A DNA stretch of 40,727 nucleotides, from the NCBI RefSeq assembly GCF_000497445.1, contig NZ_CM002285.1, positions 3,010,012 through 3,050,738 of the forward strand. Direction: 5' to 3'. Both the position numbers and the translations under genes were made by a program. This DNA comes from Streptomyces roseochromogenus subsp. oscitans DS 12.976 (GTDB lineage: Bacteria > Actinomycetota > Actinomycetes > Streptomycetales > Streptomycetaceae). Of the stretch, positions 26,259-35,257 are shown piece by piece. The notes under the pieces were generated by a model. It ran no database searches, was not told the DNA's origin, and saw nothing but the letters and a program-made list of their open reading frames with translations. Each line of letters opens with the position of its first letter. Positions within the stretch are counted from its first letter, which is position 1.

Positions 26259-27397
26259 GCATCGATACGGCACCCATGATCGGAATCCTCGGCGGGTACG
26301 GGCGCGTGGGCACGGCCGCGGCCCGCTTCCTCGCCGCCGAGCGCGGCTACCGCCTGCGGATCGGCGGTCGCTCCGCCGAGAAGGCCTGGCGGTTCGCCCG
26401 AGAGCTGGGCGACTGCGCGGAGGCCGCGGTGGTCGACGCCCGCGACAACCAGAACCTGACGCACTTCACCCGTGACTGCGTCACCGTGCTCGACTGCTCC
26501 GGGACCGCGTTCTCGCTGCACGGCCGGGTGCGCGCCTCGGTCCTCGCGGCCGACGCCCACTACGTGGGCATGACGGACGACGGCGGCTCGCGTACCCCGG
26601 CGGGGGCGTGTTCGGCCGTTCTCTTCACGGGGCTTTCAGGCACCCTGGCCGGGTGGGTGCCGCGCTGGATGGCCGAAGGGCTCGACTCCGCGACCCGTTT
26701 CAGCGGCTGGTGGGGCGGCCTCGGCGCCATCCCGCCGCACACGGCGGTCTCCTGTCTGCTCGGCAAGCGCCGGGCGGTCGATCTCCCCGGCGACGACCGC
26801 CCCGACGCCGCCCCCGTGTGCGGTGGCGAAGGGCCGCGCGCGGAAGCCCGTCCCGGCCCCGTTCCCCAGGAGTTCGGGTCGCCCGCTCCGCTGCCGGCAC
26901 AGGCCGTCGCCGTCCGCCGCGTCCTCCCCGAGGAGCTGCGGCAACAGGCCTACCTCCTGCGGCTGCGGGAGGCCCACTGGCACGAGGTGCTCAAGGGGCC
27001 CGGCGTGCCCGCCTTCCTCGACCGGTTCACCCTGCAGCATCCGGCGGCGGGCGACGGCAGGGCGCTCATGGCCGCCGCCCGGGAGCTGGCCAAGGCGAGT
27101 CTGCGGGACGCGGCCGGCAGTTCCCCATATCAAGTGATGTATGGCACGCTTGACGGGCTGACACCCGAGGGCACCCCCGTGCGGCGGAGCGCTCTGCTGC
27201 ACAGCACGGACGTGACCGGCCTGGTCGGGGTGATCGCCTCGATCACCGCGCACGAGGTCACGAGGGGCCGGGTTTCGCCCGGTGTCCACATCATGGCGGC
27301 TACGCTGCCGCCGAGGGCCACAGCCGACTGGATCGTGCGTCACCTTCCGCGGACGACGGCGCAGACGACGGAGGCCCGACCGGTGAACCGGGCATGA
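26255..27397 (+). CDS. Saccharopine dehydrogenase-like NAD(P) oxidoreductase
   Basis: A 380-residue protein with an N-terminal Rossmann motif GGYGRVG (13-19), followed by GGRSAEKA and VVDARDNQNLTHFTRDCVTVLDCSG, as in saccharopine dehydrogenase/reductase-like enzymes. It lies translationally coupled between two TetR genes in a thiazoline cluster. Pyochelin-type pathways need a thiazolinyl imine reductase (PchG); that enzyme belongs to another family, and none is visible here, so this protein is a candidate replacement. That role is inference. A role in making or removing a regulator ligand is also possible given its operon. Confidence 0.82.
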   Translation: MSIDTAPMIGILGGYGRVGTAAARFLAAERGYRLRIGGRSAEKAWRFARELGDCAEAAVVDARDNQNLTHFTRDCVTVLDCSGTAFSLHGRVRASVLAADAHYVGMTDDGGSRTPAGACSAVLFTGLSGTLAGWVPRWMAEGLDSATRFSGWWGGLGAIPPHTAVSCLLGKRRAVDLPGDDRPDAAPVCGGEGPRAEARPGPVPQEFGSPAPLPAQAVAVRRVLPEELRQQAYLLRLREAHWHEVLKGPGVPAFLDRFTLQHPAAGDGRALMAAARELAKASLRDAAGSSPYQVMYGTLDGLTPEGTPVRRSALLHSTDVTGLVGVIASITAHEVTRGRVSPGVHIMAATLPPRATADWIVRHLPRTTAQTTEARPVNRA

Positions 27398-27492
27398 TGA
27401 CGCCGGCCTCCTCCCGGCCGCCCGACGCCCGGGAGGAGGCCGGCGACCGGCGCCCACTCCGCACCCGGCACGAGCAACAGGAAGACAGAGGG

Positions 27493-28179
27493 ATGTCGCC
27501 TCAGACCCGACGCACCGGCAGGACCGGCCGTCCGCCCCGCCTGTCCCAGGAGGCCATCCTCACGGCGGCCCAGCGAATCCTGGACGAGGAGGGGCCGGAG
27601 CACCTGTCGATGCGCCGACTGGCGCAGGAGCTGTCGAGCACGGCGATGGCGCTCTACCACCATGTGCGCGACAAGGACGAGTTGCTGCTCCTCCTGCTCG
27701 AGCGCCACGCCCAGCGCTTCCCGCGCCTACGGCTGCCCGCCGAGCCGCGTGATCGCCTGATCGCGGCGAGCCAGGCTCTGCACGACATCCTCGCCGAGTG
27801 TCCGTGGATCGTGGAGGTCCTCGCCTCCGACGACCTGATGGCCGTCTCGGCCCTGTGGATCGTGGAAAACATGATCGACGCCGGGATCGAGTGCGGACTC
27901 AGCCCGGAGGAGGCCGTCTACGCCTACCGCGTCATCTGGTACTACACCGCGGGCGAGCTCACCATCCGGGTGAACCGCGAGCGGCACCACGCCGGTCTCG
28001 AACGACCGCCGCACCGCGACAAGGCCTTCGCTGCGCTGACGCCGGAGGAGTTCCCCCGGCTCGCCGCGCTCGCGGGCCAGTGGGACGAGATCACCACCCG
28101 GGACACCCACCACGAGGGCCTTGTGGCCATCGTCGACGGACTGCTGTCGCGGACGGGTGCGGCGCGGAAGGCGACATGA
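27493..28179 (+). CDS. TetR-family repressor 2 (paralogue of repressor 1)
   Basis: A 228-residue TetR protein resembling repressor 1 along its whole length: SQEAILTAAQRIL, LSMRRLAQELSSTAMALYHHVRD and VSALWIVENMIDAGIECGLSPEEA. ATG 27493 has AGGAAG 8 nt upstream. An ATG at 27394 overlaps the reductase stop and would add 33 unusual residues. Near-identical recognition helices with diverged ligand domains suggest two inputs acting on one operator set. It ends at a perfect palindrome that separates it from the convergent NRPS operon. Confidence 0.9.
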   Translation: MSPQTRRTGRTGRPPRLSQEAILTAAQRILDEEGPEHLSMRRLAQELSSTAMALYHHVRDKDELLLLLLERHAQRFPRLRLPAEPRDRLIAASQALHDILAECPWIVEVLASDDLMAVSALWIVENMIDAGIECGLSPEEAVYAYRVIWYYTAGELTIRVNRERHHAGLERPPHRDKAFAALTPEEFPRLAALAGQWDEITTRDTHHEGLVAIVDGLLSRTGAARKAT

Positions 28180-28227
28180 CCGTGGGCCCGTGGCACCGCC
28201 GTGCACGGCGGTGCCACGGGCCCACGG
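28180..28227. terminator. 48-bp perfect palindrome, bidirectional terminator
   Basis: The 48 bases are identical to their reverse complement, centred on GTGCAC. They begin one base after the TetR stop and end 11 bases before the ligase stop. In RNA this folds to a stem of more than 20 bp from either direction. Confidence 0.85.
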
Positions 28228-28238
28228 CCCGGTTTCGC

Positions 28239-29837
28239 TCAGGCGTCCAGGCTCGCGCGCAGGGCGCGCTTGTCGAGCTTGCCGACGCCCGTCATCGGCA
28301 GCGATTCCAGGACCACCAGCTGATCGGGCACCTTGTAGGCGGCGACCCCCCGGCCCCGGAACGCGGCCTGCACATCCCGCAGAGTCGGCGGATGCGCGCT
28401 GTCCTTGGGTACGACACAGGCGCAGGTCCGCTCCCCCATCAGGGGGTCGGGCAGAGCGATCACGGCGGCGCCGACGAGCGGGAAGGCAGCGAGCAGATGC
28501 TCCTCCACCTCCAGCGTCGGCACCTTCTCGCCGCCTCGGTTGACCACGTCGTTGATTCTTCCGACGACCTCGAAGTTGCCCTCGACGGTGCGGCGCACCA
28601 GGTCACCCGTGCGGTAGAAGCCCTCCTGCGTGAACCGGGTACGGTTGCGCTCCCCCGCGCGGTAGTAGCCCCGCAGGGTGTACGGCCCGCGGGTGAACAG
28701 CTCCCCCGTCTCACCCGGTCCGGCTTCGCTCCCGTCCTCCCGGAGCACCCTTACCTCGTCGGCCGGTGACAGCGGTCGCCCCTGGGTGTGGACGATCACG
28801 TCCTCGGGGTCGTCGAGCCGGGTGTAGTTGAGCAGTCCCTCGGCCATCCCGTACACCTGCTGAAGCGTGCAGCCGAGGGCCTTCGGCACCTGGCGTGCCG
28901 TCTCCAGGTCGAGCCGGGCGCCGCCCACCTGGAGGACCCGTAGGGAGGACAGGTCGTGGTCCGTCCACTCCGCCGCGTCGAGCCACAGGGGCACCAGCGG
29001 GGGCACCAGCGAGGTGATCGTCACGCCGGCCCGCTCGATGAGCGGGAAGCACACGTCCGCGGTGGGCGCCGGGGCGAGCACGGCCGTTCCTCCGGCGCGG
29101 AGCGTACCCAGTACGCCGGGGCAGCCGAGCGCGAAGTTGTGCTCCACGGGCAGCGCGGCGAGATAGACGCTGTCCGGCCCGACACCGCACAGCCGCGCGG
29201 TCTCCCGCAGTTGGTACGCGTAGTCCGCGTGTGTCCGCGGTATCAGCTTCGGCGGTCCGGAGGTGCCGCCGGACAGCAGGAACAGCGCGACGTCCTCGGG
29301 GTCCGGCGAGGGCAGGGCGACGGGATCGCCGTCGACGGAGGACAGGGCGGTGTACGGGCCCGGATCACCCGCCACGAACACGTGCCGGAGGCTGTCCGTC
29401 CGGTCGAGCACCTCCCGGGCGACGAGCCGGAAGTCGCAGTCGAGCACCCGTTCCGGGCAGACATAGGCCACCGCCCCGGACGTGGTCACGAGGTGGGTGA
29501 TCTCCGTTGTGCGGTGTGCGGGCAGGGCGTACACCGGCAGGATGCCGGTCCGGAAGAGCGCCAGGCTCAGCACCACGAGGTCCACGTCGTTGGGGAGTTG
29601 CACGACGACCCGGTCGCCCGGTGTCAGCCCCGCGCGCAGCAGGCCGGCGGCCATGCGGTCGGCCCTCCGGTCGAGCTCCTCGTGAGTCACGCTGCCGGCT
29701 GCCGTCACCAGGGCGGTCCCGGCCCGCTCCTCGGGTGTCCGCGCGAGCCAGGTCCCGAGAACGTCCGTGTTCCAGTACCCCTGCTCCCTGTACGTGCGAG
29801 CCACCGATTCAGGCCAAGGCACGCAGCCCTCTTGCAT
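28239..29837 (-). CDS. Salicyl-AMP ligase (PchD/DhbE-like)
   Basis: A 532-residue stand-alone aryl acid adenylation enzyme. It shows WPESVARTYREQGYW at the start and the aryl-ligase form of the ATP loop (SGGTSGPPKLIPRTHADY). PVEHNFALGCPGVLGTL, YGMAEGLLNYTRLDD, YRTGD, GRINDVVNRGGEKV and the C-terminal lysine in TGVGKLDKR follow. It activates salicylate (or 2,3-dihydroxybenzoate) and loads the NRPS ArCP. Salicylate is inferred because a salicylate synthase is in the cluster. The ATG at 29837 is preceded by a purine-rich GGAGGAGAGAGGA stretch. It is the last gene of the minus-strand operon. Confidence 0.92.
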   Translation of the reverse strand: MQEGCVPWPESVARTYREQGYWNTDVLGTWLARTPEERAGTALVTAAGSVTHEELDRRADRMAAGLLRAGLTPGDRVVVQLPNDVDLVVLSLALFRTGILPVYALPAHRTTEITHLVTTSGAVAYVCPERVLDCDFRLVAREVLDRTDSLRHVFVAGDPGPYTALSSVDGDPVALPSPDPEDVALFLLSGGTSGPPKLIPRTHADYAYQLRETARLCGVGPDSVYLAALPVEHNFALGCPGVLGTLRAGGTAVLAPAPTADVCFPLIERAGVTITSLVPPLVPLWLDAAEWTDHDLSSLRVLQVGGARLDLETARQVPKALGCTLQQVYGMAEGLLNYTRLDDPEDVIVHTQGRPLSPADEVRVLREDGSEAGPGETGELFTRGPYTLRGYYRAGERNRTRFTQEGFYRTGDLVRRTVEGNFEVVGRINDVVNRGGEKVPTLEVEEHLLAAFPLVGAAVIALPDPLMGERTCACVVPKDSAHPPTLRDVQAAFRGRGVAAYKVPDQLVVLESLPMTGVGKLDKRALRASLDA

Positions 29838-29887
29838 GGGAATCCTCTCTCCTCCATGACGGATGGTGGTGTGCGGCCGACGGCGCG

Positions 29888-30685
29888 TCACGGTGTGCAC
29901 GGCCAGGCGGCAGTCTCGGGCAGCGCTGCCCGTGCCGCCCCGAAGACGCACGGGAGTACGGTCGCGCGCCGAGTCTCCAGATAGAAGTGGCCGCCCGTGA
30001 AGACCTCCACCTCGCAGGTCCCGGCGGTGACCTCGCCCCAGGCAGCGGCCTCGTCGGCGGTGACCTCCGGGTCGTCGTCGGCGTACAGCACGGTCACCGG
30101 GATGCCCAGCGTGCCACCGGGCAGCGGCCGGTAGGTCTCGATGAGCCGGTAGTCGCTCCGGATGGTGGGCAGCAGGGCTTCCAGCAGGGCGCTGTTGCCC
30201 ATGACCTCCTGGGCGGTACCTCCGAGCCTCCTCAGGTCGGCGAGGAGTTCCCCGTCGGTGGCGCGGTGGAGGGCGCCGCCCCGGGTGCGCGAAGGGGCGG
30301 GCTGGCCGGAGACGACGAGCGCCGCCGGCGGGCGGCCGGTGACCGCGAGCCTGCGTGCGGCCTCGTAGGCCACCGCCGCGCCCATGCTGTGCCCGAAGAA
30401 GACGGCGGACGCGAGTTCGCCGGCGGTACACGCCCCGGTCAGTGCCGGGACGAGGTCGTCCAGCAGGCTCTCCATGTCCGTGGCGGCCGGCTCGTCGAAT
30501 CGGTCGCCGCGGCCGGGGTATTGCACCGCGTACACCTCGACGTCCCACGGGGCGTCCAGGGACCAGTCGCGATAGCCGCCTGCGGCCCCACCGGCGTGGG
30601 GGAAGCAGATCAGCCGGGAGCGCGCGTGTGTGCGCCGGGAGAACACGCGCAGGGCCGAGGACGAACGGTGGTCCAGCGGTATCAC
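29888..30685 (-). CDS. Type II thioesterase (PchC-like)
   Basis: A 265-residue alpha/beta hydrolase with LICFPHAGGAAGGYRDW, catalytic Ser100 in GHSMG, ADDDPEVT and the histidine in GGHFYL. Such enzymes clear misloaded carrier proteins, and some release products. The NRPS here has no thioesterase domain of its own, so release by this protein is possible. Its ATG overlaps the NRPS TGA by four bases, so translation is coupled. Confidence 0.92.
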   Translation of the reverse strand: MIPLDHRSSSALRVFSRRTHARSRLICFPHAGGAAGGYRDWSLDAPWDVEVYAVQYPGRGDRFDEPAATDMESLLDDLVPALTGACTAGELASAVFFGHSMGAAVAYEAARRLAVTGRPPAALVVSGQPAPSRTRGGALHRATDGELLADLRRLGGTAQEVMGNSALLEALLPTIRSDYRLIETYRPLPGGTLGIPVTVLYADDDPEVTADEAAAWGEVTAGTCEVEVFTGGHFYLETRRATVLPCVFGAARAALPETAAWPCTP

Positions 30686-33600
30686 AGCTCGCCCTCCTCG
30701 AACTCCTCGGACGGGCCGCCCGCCGCTCCCACCGGGTCGCCACCCGGATGCGGGTCCAGACCGTGCGCCGCCCTCAACTCGCTCACGAGCGCGGCCATTC
30801 CGGCCACGGTCGGGGCCCGCAGCACATCGCGCATCGGCAGCTCGACGCCCAGCCGGCCGCGGATGGCGGCCACCAGGCGGGTCGCCGTCAGGCTGTCCCC
30901 GCCGAGGGCGAAGAACCCCGCGCCACGCGCGGTCACGGGCGCGCCGAGTACGCGTGCCCAGAGCTCAGCCACCGCCTCCTCCACAGGGCCACGCGGGGGA
31001 TCGTCGACGCCCTCGGCCGGGGCGGCGGCTTCCGCAAGGGCCCGCTCGACCCGCCGCCGGTCCACCTTGCCGTTGGCGCTCAGCGGCAGTTCGGCCAGGC
31101 CGACGAGGGAACCGGGGATCATGTGCGCGGGGAGCCGGTCGACGAGCCAGGACCGTATCGCCGCCGGGTCGGCGGTGTGGTCGGCACGCTCCGCTCCGGG
31201 GCACCCGGCAGTGATCAGAGCCACGCCGTCGGGCTCGCGCCTGGACACCTCGACACCGGAGAATCCGGCCCGTTCCAGGGCCTCCAGCCACCGCGTCACG
31301 TCAGCGGCCGGGGACGGGACCGGCACCGTCGGGATCGCCAGCGGGGAGGCCTCCTCGCGCGCGACGAGGAACAGCCGGCCGGCGGGCCTGCCCAGCAGGG
31401 CCAGCGTGCGCGCGGCCGCGTCCGGGTCCGGCTCCCGGCCCAGTGCGTCGTTCGCCACGAGGACGTCGAAGGCCGCGAGCCTCGACTCGGGTACGGCGAA
31501 GGCGTCCTGACGGGCGGTCCGTACGAGGTGCGCTGAACCGGCGAGCCTGGCCTCGGCGGCCTGGGTCCGTGACTCCCGGGGATCGAGCAGCACGTAGTCG
31601 ACCGTGCCGGGCTTGATCCGCTCCAGCAGCGCGGCGGCGGTCCTGCCGCCCGCGCCGGCCCACTCGGCGATGTCGACCGTCCGGGCCCCGTCGGTCCGCA
31701 GCGCCTCCACGTCCTGTGCGACGGCGTCCAGGCAGGCGAGGACGCCGGGCAGTACGAGGGCGAGCCCGTCCGGAGACAGGACGGGGTCGTCGGCCAGGGC
31801 GTCGATGTCGGCCGTGCCGGCGAGCACCGCCGTCAGCAGGGGGATCGCGCCGGCCCAGCCGTCCACGACCGGCTGGAGGCAGGTGCCGGAGATCCGGCCG
31901 CGCAGCGCGGCGGCCCGTTCTCCGTCGCGGACCAGAGTCCAGCGGGGGCCGCGGGTCACGGTCCCGGCCGAGCGGCTCAGAACCTGCCGTTCCCGCAGAA
32001 ACTCCAGCCAGGAGTCCAGGTGTCGGCGCCCCGCCTCCGCCACCGGCAGCGCGTCCTCCCCGACGGGCTGGTCACCCGGGCCGAGCAGGGAGTCGAGCAG
32101 AGCGGCGAGAAGCGTCTCGGTCAGCTCCGCTTCCAGCTCGCGGGCCTCCCGCCCTCGGCCGGCGTCGATCGGTACCGTGGCGGCCGGGGACGGGGCGGGG
32201 GCCGGGGCAGGCAGGAAGGCCGCCGCGATCTCCCGCGTCCGGTCACCGACGACGGCGGCGAGGACGTGCGAGACGGCGGGGTGCGTCTGGAGTACGGACT
32301 CGATCTCGCCCAGCTCGACGCGGAATCCGTTGATCTTGACCTGGTGGTCGATGCGGCCCAGGAACTCGAGTGTGCCGTCCGGCCAGTAGCGTCCCTGGTC
32401 GCCGGTGCGGTACCAGCGCCCGTCCGGCACACAGGGGAAACGCTCCCTCGTCAGCTCGGGGTCGCCTCGGTAGCCCTGCGCCACGCCGGCGCCGCCGATC
32501 CACAGCTCTCCGGGCACCCAGTCCGGGCAGTCCCGGCCGTGCGGGTCGACCACACGGAACCGCTGGTTGGCCAGTGGCCTGCCGTACGGAATGGACCGCC
32601 AGTGCGCGGGCACGCCGGTGACATCGTGGGCGTTGGACCAGATCGCGGCCTCGGTGGCGCCACCGAGGGCGACCAGCCGGCACCGGCCGTCCGTCGCACG
32701 GTCCAGTCGCCCGGGCAGGTCGAGACCGATCCAGTCGCCCGAAAGCAGCGCGAGGCGCAGGGTTCCCGGAAGAGACGCCCCGTCGGACGCGGTGAGGAGC
32801 ATGTCCATCAGCGCGGGCACGGAGTTCCACACGGTGACGGCGTGGCGCTCGCAGAGCGCGAGCCATCGGTGGGCGTCGCGCCGGTCGTTCTCGTCGACCA
32901 GCACGAGAGCCCCGCCCTCGGCCAGCGGGCCGAAGACGTCCCACACCGAGAGGTCGAAGTCCAGGGCGGAGACGGCGAGAACACGGTCCTCGGGCCCCAG
33001 CCCGTACCGCTCGTCGATCTCCTCCACGGTGTTGACCGCGGCACGATGGCTGACCTCGACGCCCTTGGGCGTACCGGTCGAACCGGAGGTGAAGATCACG
33101 TAGGCGGTCTCGTCGGCGGAGACGCCCACCGGGGCGTCGAGCGGTGCCGCCCGGAAGGCCTCCGCGAGGGACAGGACGGGAGCCTCGGATGCCGGTGAGG
33201 GCGCCGCGCCGGTGCCGTCCAGGACGAGTACGCAGCGGCTGAGTGCATGGATGCGGTCCCTGCGCTCGGCCGGCTGGTCGACGCCGACGGGTACGTACGT
33301 ACCGCCCGCCGCCAGGATGCCCAGCACCGCCGCGATCTGGTCAGGGCCCTTGGGCGCGGTGACGACAACCGGGCTGCCGGGCCCGACGCCCCGTGCGGCG
33401 AGCGCACCGGCCACGCGCAGCGCGCGCTCCGCCAGTTCGCCGTGGCTGAGACGGCCGTTCTCCCCCCAGAGCAGCGCGGGCTCGCCGGCCCGGTCGGCAG
33501 CCCGCTCGAAGAACGCCTGGTGCAGGAGGCGACCGCTCTCCCGCCGGGTCACAGAGTTCACCTCGGCGCGACATCGGAGCTGGGACTCGGGCAGGGGTAT

Positions 33601-35202
33601 GTCCGGCGGAAGGTTCCAGTCGGCGGTCGCCAGGCGCCGCACCAGGCCGGTGTACGCCGCGAACATCGTGTCGATCACGCCCTCGGGGAACAGCGCCTCA
33701 ACGGCGTCCCAGGCCAGTGACAGGCCACCCTCGCGGGTGCCGTACACCTGGTGGTCGAGCCAGACCTGGGGGGTCTGGGAGACCATCCAGGACAACTCGC
33801 CGAAGTGCGCGGCGAAGTCGTCGGGCACCAGGGGCGCGTCGAGGTTGCAGGCGAAGACCACGGGCGCCGTGCGCGGGGTTCCGGTGTCGGTGCGGACGAA
33901 GTCGCGCAGCACGTCGACCCCGGTGTACGCGGCGTGACCGACGTCGTCGTGCAGGCGCGACTGGATCGCGCGGGCCCGGTCGGCGAAGCCGTCGGCACCG
34001 GACAGGTCGACGTCGAGCAGCAGCAGGCTGGTGAAGTCGGCCACGATGCGCTCGATGTCGGGGTGGAGGCCCTGATCGCGGTCGAACAGCGGGATGTTGA
34101 GCAGGAACCGCTGCTGACCGCTCCATCGCATCAGGATCTCGGAGAAGGCGGTGACCAGCAACACGGCCGGAGTGAGGCCGTGTTCGCCGGCCTTCCGCTG
34201 AAGGGCCGTCCACTCCTGCGGAGTCAGGGTGGCCCCCCGCCGTACGAACCGGGGCACCCCGATCTCGCCGGGGTCCACCGCCAGCGGGAGGGCCGGCCCG
34301 CCGGGGAGTTCCGGCAGGCGCCGCTGCCAGTACTCCCGCGCGCGCTCACGCCTGGCCGCCCGCGGGGCAGCGGTGTCCGCGATGTACTGCGGGAAGGTGT
34401 ACCGCAGTTCGGCGACACCCGCCGGGTCGGCGTAGAGCGCTGCCAGGTCGGACAGGAGGAGCCGGATGCTGTGCACATCGGCGACCAGCAGATCGGCGTT
34501 GACGTGGATGCGTTGCGCCCCACCGGGGCGGAGGCTGAGCTGGACATCGAGCACCTCCCCCCGGGCGACGTCGAGCACCCGGTGGGAGAGACGTTCACGC
34601 AGATCCACCAGGGCGGCCTCGGCAGTGTCGGCCGGGAGGTCCGTGACGTCGTGGACCGTCAGGCCCGGCCAGGTGGCGCTTTCGGCCAGGCGCTGTGTCC
34701 CGTCGTCCGCGAACGAGGCACGGAGCATGGGGTGTCTGCGGACCAGAGCCAGCACGGCTCGCTCAAGGCGGTCGGCCACCACGTCCCGGGTGTCGATCTC
34801 CAGATAGGCGTGGCAGCCGACGCCGCCGAGCGGTCGGTCGGTGCCGCGGCCGATCCAGTAGGCCTGCTGGACGGGTGTCAGCGGGAAGGGCTCACGCTCG
34901 TCGACGGGGGCGGAGGCAACGGCTTCTGGCTCCGGCTCCGCCCCAGACGCCTCCACGCGGACCGCCTCGCGCGAGGCGAGCAGTCCGTACCAGGCCCGGA
35001 GCCGCGGGTCCTGTGCCATCTCGGTGAAGTCCACGCCCGCGCCCGCCCGGTTCATCCGGTTCACCAGCGCCATCAACTGAAGGGACTGCAGACCTAGTTC
35101 GAAGAGGTTCGCGTCGTCGTCATCGGGGCCCAGTTCGACCCCCAGCAGCGCGGCGACCTCTCTGCGGAGATCGACCGGCTGCCCTGCCGTGCTACGTGAC
35201 AT
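30682..35202 (-). CDS. NRPS, PchE-like: ArCP-Cy-A(MT-like insert)-PCP
   Basis: A 1506-residue synthetase. An aryl carrier domain (about 10-80, Ser40 in LGLQSLQ) is followed by a heterocyclisation domain (about 100-540) with an intact DxxxxDxxS motif (Asp237, Asp242, Ser245). The adenylation domain (about 555-1380) has FTSGSTG near 706 and a code read as DLWNLSLIWK, one change from the cysteine code DLYNLSLIWK. Between A8 (near 950) and A10 (LSANGKVDR, near 1371) lies a methyltransferase-like insert with GAGGRT. In PchE this insert acts as an epimerase. A PCP (Ser near 1435) ends the protein. There is no TE or second Cy. Expected product: 2-hydroxyphenyl-thiazoline on the PCP. ATG 35202 precedes MSRSTAGQPVDLRRE; the upstream in-frame ATG lacks similarity. 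Confidence 0.93.
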   Translation of the reverse strand: MSRSTAGQPVDLRREVAALLGVELGPDDDDANLFELGLQSLQLMALVNRMNRAGAGVDFTEMAQDPRLRAWYGLLASREAVRVEASGAEPEPEAVASAPVDEREPFPLTPVQQAYWIGRGTDRPLGGVGCHAYLEIDTRDVVADRLERAVLALVRRHPMLRASFADDGTQRLAESATWPGLTVHDVTDLPADTAEAALVDLRERLSHRVLDVARGEVLDVQLSLRPGGAQRIHVNADLLVADVHSIRLLLSDLAALYADPAGVAELRYTFPQYIADTAAPRAARRERAREYWQRRLPELPGGPALPLAVDPGEIGVPRFVRRGATLTPQEWTALQRKAGEHGLTPAVLLVTAFSEILMRWSGQQRFLLNIPLFDRDQGLHPDIERIVADFTSLLLLDVDLSGADGFADRARAIQSRLHDDVGHAAYTGVDVLRDFVRTDTGTPRTAPVVFACNLDAPLVPDDFAAHFGELSWMVSQTPQVWLDHQVYGTREGGLSLAWDAVEALFPEGVIDTMFAAYTGLVRRLATADWNLPPDIPLPESQLRCRAEVNSVTRRESGRLLHQAFFERAADRAGEPALLWGENGRLSHGELAERALRVAGALAARGVGPGSPVVVTAPKGPDQIAAVLGILAAGGTYVPVGVDQPAERRDRIHALSRCVLVLDGTGAAPSPASEAPVLSLAEAFRAAPLDAPVGVSADETAYVIFTSGSTGTPKGVEVSHRAAVNTVEEIDERYGLGPEDRVLAVSALDFDLSVWDVFGPLAEGGALVLVDENDRRDAHRWLALCERHAVTVWNSVPALMDMLLTASDGASLPGTLRLALLSGDWIGLDLPGRLDRATDGRCRLVALGGATEAAIWSNAHDVTGVPAHWRSIPYGRPLANQRFRVVDPHGRDCPDWVPGELWIGGAGVAQGYRGDPELTRERFPCVPDGRWYRTGDQGRYWPDGTLEFLGRIDHQVKINGFRVELGEIESVLQTHPAVSHVLAAVVGDRTREIAAAFLPAPAPAPSPAATVPIDAGRGREARELEAELTETLLAALLDSLLGPGDQPVGEDALPVAEAGRRHLDSWLEFLRERQVLSRSAGTVTRGPRWTLVRDGERAAALRGRISGTCLQPVVDGWAGAIPLLTAVLAGTADIDALADDPVLSPDGLALVLPGVLACLDAVAQDVEALRTDGARTVDIAEWAGAGGRTAAALLERIKPGTVDYVLLDPRESRTQAAEARLAGSAHLVRTARQDAFAVPESRLAAFDVLVANDALGREPDPDAAARTLALLGRPAGRLFLVAREEASPLAIPTVPVPSPAADVTRWLEALERAGFSGVEVSRREPDGVALITAGCPGAERADHTADPAAIRSWLVDRLPAHMIPGSLVGLAELPLSANGKVDRRRVERALAEAAAPAEGVDDPPRGPVEEAVAELWARVLGAPVTARGAGFFALGGDSLTATRLVAAIRGRLGVELPMRDVLRAPTVAGMAALVSELRAAHGLDPHPGGDPVGAAGGPSEEFEEGEL

Positions 35203-35257
35203 CCCTACCCCCGTGTTCGGATGGTGTCTGACTGGCGAGCGCTCGCCAGTCGTGCCT

